From the NCBI GenBank assembly GCA_021809565.1, contig JAJZKG010000021.1:1-8423 (forward strand): a DNA stretch of 8,423 nt. Reading direction: 5' to 3'. The position numbers and the translations under genes are program-made. Below the pieces are notes generated by a model that worked only from the letters and a program-made list of their open reading frames with translations, was not told the DNA's origin and made no database searches. This DNA is from a bacterium (GTDB taxonomy: Bacteria > Patescibacteria > Dojkabacteria > JAKAPS01 > JAJZLI01). Shown here piece after piece: positions 1 to 5,049 of this stretch; the stretch's first letter is position 1; every line of letters starts with the position of its first letter.

Positions 1-1334
1 TCCATGGTAAGGAAATTTGTAGCTATAAATGATAAAATATGAGTCCTTAAAACTGGCATGTATCCTAGAACAGAGTCTATCCTCTCTAGCTCCCCCAGCA
101 CATATGCATCATAAAGCTCCTTTCCTTCAGACTCTGATTTTGCTATTAGCAGCGCCCTTCCATATTTATCGTATTTTGGTCTGCCTGCTCTGCCAAAAAG
201 CTGCGTAACCTCGTTTATGCCAAGCCGAATAGAGCCTTGCTCAGAGCTATAACGAGTTATATCTCTTATAAGTACAGTATGAGCAGGAAGATTGACCCCT
301 ATGCCCAAGGTTGTTGTTGAACATACCGCTTTTATATACCCATTACGAAAAGCTTCTTCTACTATTGCTCTTTGAGAGTTAACAAGACCGCTATGATGGA
401 ATGCAACTCCATTTTTAACGCAGTTTGAGAGTTTTTCGCATTGAGAGGTAGGTTTTCCCAAAGCCATAAGTATTTTTTTTGACAGCTCATCTAATATTAA
501 GAGATCCTGTCTTGAAATCGAGCTTGATACTGCTTTAGATAATCTCTCAGCTGCGGCTTCGGTATTTCGCTTAGATGAATAGAACAAAAGTATCTGTTTT
601 GACTTTTTAATTGTATCTTCCGTTATTCTTATTTCCGGTACATCGCTTGATCCTAAAGTTAACTCTGTTTTATCACCGTAGAAGATTTTATCTTTTATTA
701 TTATGCCTTTTTCTAAAGGTACTGGCCTATAGTCGCTTGTAACTAGCTCGGCAGATAACCAAGATGCCATCTCATCTGCATTGCCAACTGTTGCAGAAAG
801 ATAAATGAATTGCGAGTCTTTGCATGTTCTTCTTAGCCTTGATATTAGAATTTCTAGGGTAGGTCCCCTGCCAAACTCGCCTAGCATATGGAGCTCGTCT
901 ATTACAATGCAGCCTAAGGTATCGAGCCATTTTATTCCATGTCTTATTAAGCTATCAAGTTTTTCTGTTGAGATGAATATTATATCATAGCTTTCAAGCC
1001 ATTGGTCAGAAGAATCTAGATCGCCCATAGACATTGCTACCTTTAGATATGGATATGATGTTTTAAATTCATTGAACTTTTCGCTTACAAGAGCACGCAT
1101 AGGAGCTATGTATATTGCTTTCTTTCTTTTCCAGAATACAGAGCTAAGCATTGCCATCTCTGCTATAAAGGTCTTGCCGCTAGCGGTAGGTGATGCAAGC
1201 ACCATATTCTTTCCTTCAAGCAAACCATTTTTTACCGCCTTTTCCTGAGGAGGCGTGAGTTCAGTTATATTTCTGGCTATTGCACTTTCTATAACTTCTT
1301 TTGGAAGCAATCTTTTTAACTCAGATATAAGCAT
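1..1334 (-). CDS. Hel308/Ski2-like superfamily 2 helicase, C-terminus cut off by the window edge
   Basis: ATP-driven 3'-5' nucleic-acid helicase of the archaeal Hel308/Ski2-like family; Hel308 members act on stalled replication forks. I read 444 residues from ATG 1334, and an in-frame TAG lies three codons upstream, which fixes this start. Visible motifs, in order: Q-motif-like TPPQ (27-30), Walker A SPTASGKT (48-55), motif Ia APMRALV (77-83), DExH box DELH (146-149) followed by GRGPTLE (155-161), motif III SAT (180-182), motif IV-like ILLFYSSKR (248-256), HHSGL (313-317), motif V TTTLGIGVNLPA (340-351) and motif VI QLFGRAGRPKYD (378-389). After 400 the start of the winged-helix domain is visible. 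Family members are about 700 residues, so the ratchet and C-terminal domains lie outside. It is divergent from speD. The GRGPTLE and RAGRPKYD matches favour Hel308 over RNA-acting Ski2 relatives, but the missing C-terminus prevents certainty. Confidence 0.88.
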   Translation of the reverse strand, partial: MLISELKRLLPKEVIESAIARNITELTPPQEKAVKNGLLEGKNMVLASPTASGKTFIAEMAMLSSVFWKRKKAIYIAPMRALVSEKFNEFKTSYPYLKVAMSMGDLDSSDQWLESYDIIFISTEKLDSLIRHGIKWLDTLGCIVIDELHMLGEFGRGPTLEILISRLRRTCKDSQFIYLSATVGNADEMASWLSAELVTSDYRPVPLEKGIIIKDKIFYGDKTELTLGSSDVPEIRITEDTIKKSKQILLFYSSKRNTEAAAERLSKAVSSSISRQDLLILDELSKKILMALGKPTSQCEKLSNCVKNGVAFHHSGLVNSQRAIVEEAFRNGYIKAVCSTTTLGIGVNLPAHTVLIRDITRYSSEQGSIRLGINEVTQLFGRAGRPKYDKYGRALLIAKSESEGKELYDAYVLGELERIDSVLGYMPVLRTHILSFIATNFLTM

Positions 1335-1350
1335 TATTATCTATAATATA

Positions 1351-1374
1351 TTTCCGATAAAAAAATAATAATAT
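1351..1374 (-). promoter_or_regulatory. possible helicase promoter (AT-rich TATA region)
   Basis: On the minus strand an AT-rich stretch with TATTATT and TTTTTTATC lies about 17-40 bases before the helicase ATG. That is where box A of a leaderless archaeal mRNA should sit. No ribosome binding site precedes the ATG. The background is so AT-rich that the match is weak. Confidence 0.25.
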
Positions 1375-1401
1375 GCGTGTTTAAAACAATATTTTGTGAA
1401 A

Positions 1402-1430
1402 GATATTTAAAAATCAAGGTTTTATATAAA
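1402..1430 (+). promoter_or_regulatory. speD promoter with two candidate TATA boxes
   Basis: The better box is TTTATATAAA at 1421-1430, close to the archaeal TTTAWATA consensus. With the usual spacing of about 26 bases from box centre to transcription start, RNA would begin near 1450, after ATG 1443 and just before ATG 1455. A weaker box, ATATTTAAAA at about 1403-1412, would place a start near 1432-1434. The boxes are seen directly; the start positions are inferred. Confidence 0.55.
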
Positions 1431-1431
1431 A

Positions 1432-1458
1432 ATGGTTGTTGAATGGGCATACTCATGA
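1432..1458 (+). other. possible 8-codon upstream ORF overlapping the speD start
   Basis: ATG 1432 opens a frame encoding MVVEWAYS. Its stop TGA (1456-1458) overlaps ATG 1455 of speD as ATGA. If RNA started from the upstream TATA box, this ATG would be almost exactly at the 5' end. Short ATGA overlaps arise by chance, so this is only a candidate for translational coupling. Confidence 0.15.
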
Positions 1459-1940
1459 AAAAAGACAAAGAAAAAGAAAAAACGCCGTTTAAAGGTCAGA
1501 TCAGAAGTAAAGGCGATGAAGCTAATATTATCTTAAAGGAGCATATTGTAGAGGGATTTAGAGTTACAGAAGATGATAGAATAATTGGAAAGCATACTTT
1601 TGGAAATCTGTATAAGATAGATAAAAATGCCATAAATGATATTGAGTTTTTGAAAAAAATAGTCTCTGAAGCTGTAATGATTGCGAATATGAAGCTTGTA
1701 GATCTTAAAGCATGGGCTTTTGGGGGTGAAAAGGGCGGTATTACGGTCATAGCAGTAATACAAGAAAGTCATATAGCACTGCATACATGGAATGAGTATG
1801 AATATGCAACGTTAGACATATATACAAGCGGAGCACAATCTGACCCAAACAAAGCCTTTGACCATGTTGTGAAGTATTTAAGGCCTAAAAGGCACCAGAT
1901 ATTCACTGTAGATAGAAGTCAGATAGATCTAGAAAAATAA
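1443..1940 (+). CDS. speD: SpeD-family pyruvoyl-dependent decarboxylase (AdoMet decarboxylase, or arginine decarboxylase of crenarchaeal type)
   Basis: Proenzyme of the prokaryotic AdoMetDC family. It cleaves itself before a serine that becomes the pyruvoyl cofactor, giving a beta chain (1-108) and an alpha chain (109-165). The product is decarboxylated AdoMet for spermidine synthesis, or agmatine if it is the related crenarchaeal arginine decarboxylase; the sequence alone does not decide. Visible marks are GKHTFGNLY (49-57), GGEKGG (94-99), the cleavage site QESH (107-110, between E108 and S109) and HTW (H114, equivalent to His68 of the Thermotoga maritima enzyme). Odd points: the catalytic Cys expected 20 residues after the pyruvoyl serine is Ser129 (TSG instead of TCG), the position eight before it is Thr101 where T. 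maritima has Ser55, and a Lys-rich N-terminal extension of about 48 residues precedes the usual start of the fold. The promoter position suggests that Met5 (ATG 1455) may be the true start, giving 161 residues. Confidence 0.9.
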   Translation: MGILMKKDKEKEKTPFKGQIRSKGDEANIILKEHIVEGFRVTEDDRIIGKHTFGNLYKIDKNAINDIEFLKKIVSEAVMIANMKLVDLKAWAFGGEKGGITVIAVIQESHIALHTWNEYEYATLDIYTSGAQSDPNKAFDHVVKYLRPKRHQIFTVDRSQIDLEK

Positions 1941-1954
1941 AAATAGAAAAGATT

Positions 1955-2009
1955 ATTTTTTATAGTTTTTGTTTTTCTCTTTTTTATCTATTTTGTTTTA
2001 GTTTTTTTC
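1955..2009 (+). terminator. T-tract terminator after speD
   Basis: Starting 15 bases after the speD stop there are at least six runs of four or more T within 55 bases, without an obvious stem-loop. Successive T tracts on the coding strand are the usual archaeal intrinsic terminator. The rest of the gap up to 2128 is AT-rich and holds nothing else I can support. The convergent gene that ends at 2129 has no equally clear T tract on its own strand. Confidence 0.6.
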
Positions 2010-2128
2010 TATTATTTTCTATTATTATGATCATTTGTAACTTTATCACTATTTGTAAATTTATATTAAATATGACTTATTTATTTAAGTTGAATATTTA
2101 CGTTGAAGTTTACTATATTGGATTTTAT

Positions 2129-2908
2129 CTATCTTAGACTATAATAGCGATAAATAAAATATAAAATATTTGCAATGAATAAAGAGATCAAAATAGAGTA
2201 GTTAATCCCCAACAGTGAAAGCGAAATATACAACAATGACGTACCAGCCCCAAAAACTATTTGATTTATCCTTCTAGAAGGTGAGGTTCTAGGGTCAGAT
2301 AACATTACAAAAACAAAAAAATAGTTTATACTTAAAAATAATGCAATTATTCCGCTTATAGTTGTTATAACAAAAATCGAGGGCGACATCAGATAGGTGA
2401 TTAGGATTGTTGTAAATATAAATGAAAATGCCGCAGTTAATCTTTGTGACATGTAAGGTAAAATAATTAGAATAGGAGTTATAGTAATTAGAACTCCTCC
2501 GATATTTATAGGTGTTCCAACCCACCACTCATCACCAATAGAAAATATTGCAAGGCTTATTATAAGTCCTATAACAGCAGGATTCAGTATATTTGAGCTC
2601 TTAAATTTTAATATAAATTTTGAAACAATAGCAATTGTTACTGCGGTAATTATCAATAGTATTGGCGCATTTAAAGGTGCAACTGAACCTATTATCAAAG
2701 AAGTTATTATGGCCGAATATGGAATTCTAAACTTTTTCTTAATATAAAATTTTATAATTAAAAACTCAAGAATTATTGCCCATATTACTCCAAATAATAA
2801 AGGTAGTGGAAACATATTTGAGATATATGATGCTGAAACGACAAAAAAAACAAGAAGAAGTATTGAATAAAAATAAAGATTTCCAATAGTATGTCCAAAT
2901 ATCCTCAT
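2129..2908 (-). CDS. stand-alone RnfD/NqrB-like integral membrane protein without the covalent-flavin motif
   Basis: Polytopic membrane protein of 259 residues with about nine or ten hydrophobic segments. It resembles the NQR2/RnfD/RnfE family, whose members are the membrane core of ion-translocating electron-transfer complexes. The family signatures appear in the expected order: SAIITSLIIGSVAPLNAP (65-82), SKFILKF (96-102) with NPAVIGL (109-115), DEWWVG (126-131) and FVMLSDPRTSPSRR (200-213), which matches the RnfD TDPVTSP region. RnfD and NqrB carry FMN on a threonine in an SGAT-like motif between the NPA and DP-TSP blocks; no such motif is present here (the nearest is SGIIALF, 185-191). 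No other Rnf subunit is in the window. It is the second gene of a minus-strand pair, 15 bases after its neighbour. Family membership is fairly secure; function, ion and electron carrier are unknown. Confidence 0.75.
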   Translation of the reverse strand: MRIFGHTIGNLYFYSILLLVFFVVSASYISNMFPLPLLFGVIWAIILEFLIIKFYIKKKFRIPYSAIITSLIIGSVAPLNAPILLIITAVTIAIVSKFILKFKSSNILNPAVIGLIISLAIFSIGDEWWVGTPINIGGVLITITPILIILPYMSQRLTAAFSFIFTTILITYLMSPSIFVITTISGIIALFLSINYFFVFVMLSDPRTSPSRRINQIVFGAGTSLLYISLSLLGINYSILISLFIANILYFIYRYYSLR

Positions 2909-2916
2909 TTTTAAGA

Positions 2917-2921
2917 CACCT
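2917..2921 (-). promoter_or_regulatory. ribosome binding site of the RnfD-like gene
   Basis: AGGTG on the minus strand lies eight bases before ATG 2908 and just after the stop codon of the upstream gene. It fixes the start of the RnfD-like gene and supports translation from a shared mRNA. Confidence 0.6.
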
Positions 2922-2923
2922 AT

Positions 2924-3442
2924 TTATTGTATAACATAGCCTTTTGAGTTTACAGCAACAAACCCATCATCAGATAATGAACCGTCGTTTCCGAAACCAT
3001 CTTCTGAGAAGGTAGTCTCTATAAAATAAAGCTTATCGTTGGGAGCTAAAGTTATAGACTGATTTATTCCATATCGCTGCTCTTCAATGAATAACTCTAT
3101 ACTGCCATTTGCTAAAGTTCTATTCATTATAGTAAAACCTGAAAGTGCGGCTTTTGCATTGCTAGAAAGAGTTCCAGGATATATAAGGTAGGAGTATGGA
3201 TATAACTGTGATGACGAAAATAAAATGGTGCTATTGCTTTGAACTGAAGTACCTGCATTGTTAGATGAAGTTGTATTACTTTTTATGATAGTTTGTGTGG
3301 TAGTGTTGGAATAAATAACAGTAGAAACGTATACATTACTTTTTGAAGTGCCTATGTTATTCCTATATAAGAATATTAATGATCCTAAGATTATGCCTAG
3401 AATAAACAAAGCTAAAATAATTTTTTTATGATTTGGTAACAT
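2924..3442 (-). CDS. membrane-anchored extracytoplasmic protein, function unknown
   Basis: A 172-residue protein I do not recognise as a named family. Residues 8-26 form one hydrophobic segment after a Lys/His-containing N-terminus, so it is a signal anchor with the rest outside the cell. Residues 32-78 are a Ser/Thr/Asn-rich linker. Residues 80-172 look like a small folded domain with hydrophobic strands, ending in an acidic glycine-rich stretch (146-161) where EDGF and DDGF recur around NDGS. Six NxS/T sequons (N46, N56, N70, N107, N112, N127) suggest surface exposure and N-glycosylation. It is the first gene of a pair with the RnfD-like protein. A single N-terminal anchor plus an outside domain is the topology of RnfG/NqrC, but no flavin-attachment motif of the SGAT type is visible, so similarity to RnfG is not claimed. 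Confidence 0.65.
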   Translation of the reverse strand: MLPNHKKIILALFILGIILGSLIFLYRNNIGTSKSNVYVSTVIYSNTTTQTIIKSNTTSSNNAGTSVQSNSTILFSSSQLYPYSYLIYPGTLSSNAKAALSGFTIMNRTLANGSIELFIEEQRYGINQSITLAPNDKLYFIETTFSEDGFGNDGSLSDDGFVAVNSKGYVIQ

Positions 3443-3446
3443 TTTA

Positions 3447-3480
3447 TCAGATAATATTTATATTATTAATTAATATACCT
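3447..3480 (-). promoter_or_regulatory. possible promoter of the two-gene membrane operon
   Basis: On the minus strand TATATTAATTAATA is centred about 31 bases before ATG 3442, the spacing expected for an almost leaderless transcript, and no ribosome binding site is present. The surrounding DNA is almost all A and T, so this is weak. The rest of the gap to the tRNA (3481-3585) shows nothing else I can support. Confidence 0.3.
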
Positions 3481-3584
3481 TATGAAATAGTTAGGTTTTA
3501 AGATTCAATGTATTAATTTTATTATTAATTGCGGTATTAGTTACATAATGATTAAACACCGTTTAGTTTGAAACAGTTAAGATA

Positions 3585-3594
3585 GTTTTTTATA
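3585..3594 (+). promoter_or_regulatory. possible tRNA-Thr promoter
   Basis: A TTTTTTATAC stretch is centred about 37 bases before the first tRNA base. A transcription start near 3616 would leave a leader of about 12 bases for RNase P to remove. A second AT-rich site, AGTATAATATT, sits too close to the tRNA to serve. Confidence 0.35.
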
Positions 3595-3627
3595 CGTTTA
3601 ATAGTATAATATTAAAATTAGAAAAAT

Positions 3628-3737
3628 GCCCTAGTAGCTCAGTGGTAGAGCGCTTGTCTTGTAAGAAACTTTTGAAAAAGTTTCATCAAAATTATCAGGA
3701 AAACAAGAGGTCGTGGGTTCAATTCCCTCCTAGGGCT
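3628..3737 (+). tRNA. tRNA-Thr (anticodon UGU), intron-containing
   Basis: Cloverleaf read by eye. Acceptor GCCCTAG (3628-3634) pairs perfectly with CTAGGGC (3730-3736). D stem GCTC/GAGC is at 3637-3640 and 3648-3651. Anticodon stem CTTGT (3653-3657) pairs with ACAAG (3703-3707). Anticodon TGT is at 3660-3662. The T loop TTCAATT is at 3718-3724. The spliced RNA is 72 bases. G1-C72, C2-G71 and discriminator U73 fit archaeal threonine tRNAs. CCA is not encoded. The T stem GTGGG/CCCTC has a U-U mismatch at its second pair. No T-tract terminator follows directly. Confidence 0.93.
3664..3701 (+). other. 38-base tRNA intron at the 37/38 site
   Basis: The intron separates A37 from A38. The archaeal splicing fold can be drawn: exon bases 32-35 (CTTG, 3658-3661) pair with CAGG (3696-3699), leaving three-base bulges TAA (3662-3664) and AAA (3700-3702), with cuts after the second base of each. 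Inside, an 8-bp hairpin (3665-3672 with 3677-3684, TGAA loop) is followed by an unpaired 11-base stretch, so the second helix of a strict bulge-helix-bulge is missing. Runs of A make the ends uncertain by a base or so. Confidence 0.75.
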
Positions 3738-4013
3738 AAAGATTTAGTTGCTAGAAGTGGTGAAGATAAGTCAGAAAGTCATTCTCGTTCAACAAATCTG
3801 CATAAGACTTGTCCATCTGATTCGCCAAAATTTATACAATATTGGATAATTAACGCCTTTATAAGAATTGCGAATAATGGAAGTTCAACCAATTTTACTG
3901 TAAAACTCTAAACTGAGATAATCAATGTCATCAAAACTAGGACATATAGATACAAAGACTTGTAGTACTTCAAGCTGGAAATCCTACAAAGTTGCGGTTG
4001 GAAAGTTTCCTGA
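3738..4013. other. 276-base stretch without a supportable gene
   Basis: The stretch lies between the tRNA and the rdgB-like stop. It looks somewhat less AT-rich than the gaps on either side. It holds only fragments: a plus-strand frame that reads out of the tRNA to 3911, a 36-codon frame at 3925-4035 that overlaps the 3' end of the opposite gene, and a 21-codon minus-strand frame beginning MDKSYADLL. None has a ribosome binding site or a recognisable motif. I see no copy of the tRNA 3' end that would mark an integration. It may be decayed coding DNA. Confidence 0.4.
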
Positions 4014-4589
4014 TTATGGAGAAGAACTTAAATAATTAGCAAGTTCTACTTCATTTTTATGAGAAGTCCTTTCGTTCCATATGCGATGTTCTTCTACTGA
4101 CATTTGCGCAATTGTCTTATTCATATTTTCAGGGATAAATATTTGATATAGTCTGGAACTATCATTCTTTACTTCGCCCAATATAGATTCAGAAACGGTA
4201 CCTTTTACTGAATGTGTAAAACATATTGGCTGTTTTATATTTTTATCTATATATGAAAGACATTCTCTAAACTCACATGTTTTTGATTTTCCTTCTGTAA
4301 GTTTTAACATGCCTTCAACATCTATTGTACTAAGTGTTAATTTAACAAGAGCACCAGGAAAGCCATTAAGTGAAGTTATATAAAATCCAGAATCTTGAAC
4401 TACACATTGTTTTTTTATTTTTTGAAATGCATACTTTGCCTTTTCTATAGCAACCTCTTCCACATTAATGTTTTGAATTTCAGGTAATTCTATATCAACT
4501 TGTTTTACGTCTATCATAAACTTAGAGAGAGTACTCTGAAGAGATAATACCTTTCTTTTGCTTGAAGTAACAAAATATATTTTTTTCAT
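4014..4589 (-). CDS. rdgB: RdgB/HAM1-family nucleotide pyrophosphatase, divergent
   Basis: Cytosolic protein of 191 residues, normal length for the family that hydrolyses non-canonical purine triphosphates (ITP, dITP, XTP) to monophosphate and pyrophosphate and so keeps them out of DNA and RNA. Family features: N-terminal strand with Lys-rich turn FVTSSKRK (6-13), LPEIQ (35-39), VAIEKAKYAF (46-55), VQDSGF with the catalytic Asp66 (64-69), GFPGALVK (76-83), FIPE (151-154), KTIAQMSVEE (158-167) and TSHK (175-178). Several positions depart from the usual pattern: TGN near the N-terminus is TSS, the GYD/GWD block before the FxPE strand is RLYQ (146-149), and SHR is SHK. It is probably still a family member, but substrate or activity may differ. 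A broken reading frame ends nine bases upstream and probably shared its mRNA. Confidence 0.8.
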   Translation of the reverse strand: MKKIYFVTSSKRKVLSLQSTLSKFMIDVKQVDIELPEIQNINVEEVAIEKAKYAFQKIKKQCVVQDSGFYITSLNGFPGALVKLTLSTIDVEGMLKLTEGKSKTCEFRECLSYIDKNIKQPICFTHSVKGTVSESILGEVKNDSSRLYQIFIPENMNKTIAQMSVEEHRIWNERTSHKNEVELANYLSSSP

Positions 4590-4598
4590 AATGACCAG

Positions 4599-4793
4599 TT
4601 AATCTTCATTTCTGATAATATCTTTAATACATTCCACAGTATAATTAACATTACTATTTTTTATAATATGTAGTTTTATTTTAAAACTTTTTGATAAATT
4701 CACTGCTTCATTTTTCTCTGCTTCTAATTCTTTTTTTATAAAATTAATATCAGTATTTTTAACCTTACCCTAAGGACACTAATATCTTGGCAT
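4599..4793 (-). pseudogene. remnant or broken small gene upstream of rdgB, interrupted by two TAG codons
   Basis: On the minus strand a 54-codon frame runs into TAA 4599-4601, nine bases before the rdgB start. It has no in-frame ATG of its own (a GTG lies at its 23rd codon). Its translation looks protein-like, with KKELEAEKNEAVNLSKSFKI followed by hydrophobic-charged alternation and the end IKDIIRNED. Extended upstream, the same frame meets TAG at 4770-4772 and 4779-4781 and then ATG 4791-4793 (MPRY, stop, CP, stop). TATA-like DNA (TATTTATAATA, then CTATAAAAA) precedes that ATG. I read this as the tail of a gene once in operon with rdgB, lost by deletion or mutation. I do not recognise the family. 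It could instead be a chance open frame. Confidence 0.4.
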
Positions 4794-4901
4794 ATGATGT
4801 GGTTTTTATAGTATTATAAATATTAATTTTAAGGTATTGCGTTGGTTTTATTTTCTTTTATACTATTATTTACTTTTATTTGAATAAAAAATGTAAAATT
4901 T

Positions 4902-5030
4902 ATGTTTTTTCTTGCATTCTTAGTTATCTCCTTTGTTATTGAGGATATTTTTGAAATTAACGAGGTGATGAAATGTAAATGTCAAGATTCTAGAGGCAGT
5001 ATTTTAAAAACAAAGTTATATAAAGGCTAA
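4902..5030 (+). CDS. marginal small ORF, 42 residues
   Basis: ATG 4902 to TAA 5030 encodes a peptide with a hydrophobic N-terminus (FFLAFLVISFVI, residues 2-13), an acidic middle and a basic tail containing CKC (24-26). A perfect anti-Shine-Dalgarno match GAGGTGAT lies inside it at 4962-4969, but the nearest downstream starts give either this same frame with no spacing or ATG-TAA. The frame overlaps the TATA box of the ABC operon, and no family is recognisable. The rest of 4794-5049 is T-rich and shows only promoter-like sequence. Probably not a gene. Confidence 0.18.
   Translation: MFFLAFLVISFVIEDIFEINEVMKCKCQDSRGSILKTKLYKG
5012..5023 (+). promoter_or_regulatory. promoter of the ABC transporter operon
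   Basis: TTATATAA (5016-5023, within AGTTATATAAAGG) is preceded by the purine-rich AAAAACAAAG, a plausible TFB recognition element. The box centre is about 30 bases before ATG 5050, so the mRNA would start near 5045 with almost no leader. No ribosome binding site precedes the ATG, in agreement. This is one of the clearest promoters in the window. Confidence 0.6.
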
Positions 5031-5049
5031 ATTATAATATAAATAAGTT

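Noticed and set aside
805..990. 61-codon plus-strand frame
   Set aside because: It lies entirely opposite the conserved helicase motif region and has no family signal.
1496..1784. two minus-strand frames of 84 and 83 codons
   Set aside because: Both are antisense to speD, whose motifs prove the plus-strand reading.
2295..2528. 77-codon minus-strand frame
   Set aside because: It is a shifted frame inside the RnfD-like gene, with Tyr/Asn-rich low-complexity translation.
3131..3142. SGFT (residues 101-104) of the anchored protein as a flavin-attachment site
   Set aside because: The ApbE target pattern needs a conserved SGA(S/T) core with further flanking residues; SGFT lacks the Ala and the flanking pattern.
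3642..3911. 89-codon plus-strand frame starting inside the tRNA
   Set aside because: Its first third is the tRNA D arm, intron and T arm. It has no ribosome binding site or recognisable domain, so it is a frame created by the tRNA and the sequence after it.
4770..4781. the two TAG codons read as pyrrolysine or another recoded amino acid
   Set aside because: TAG is also the plain stop of the RnfD-like gene and of the permease here, and no methylamine-related gene or recoding element is visible.
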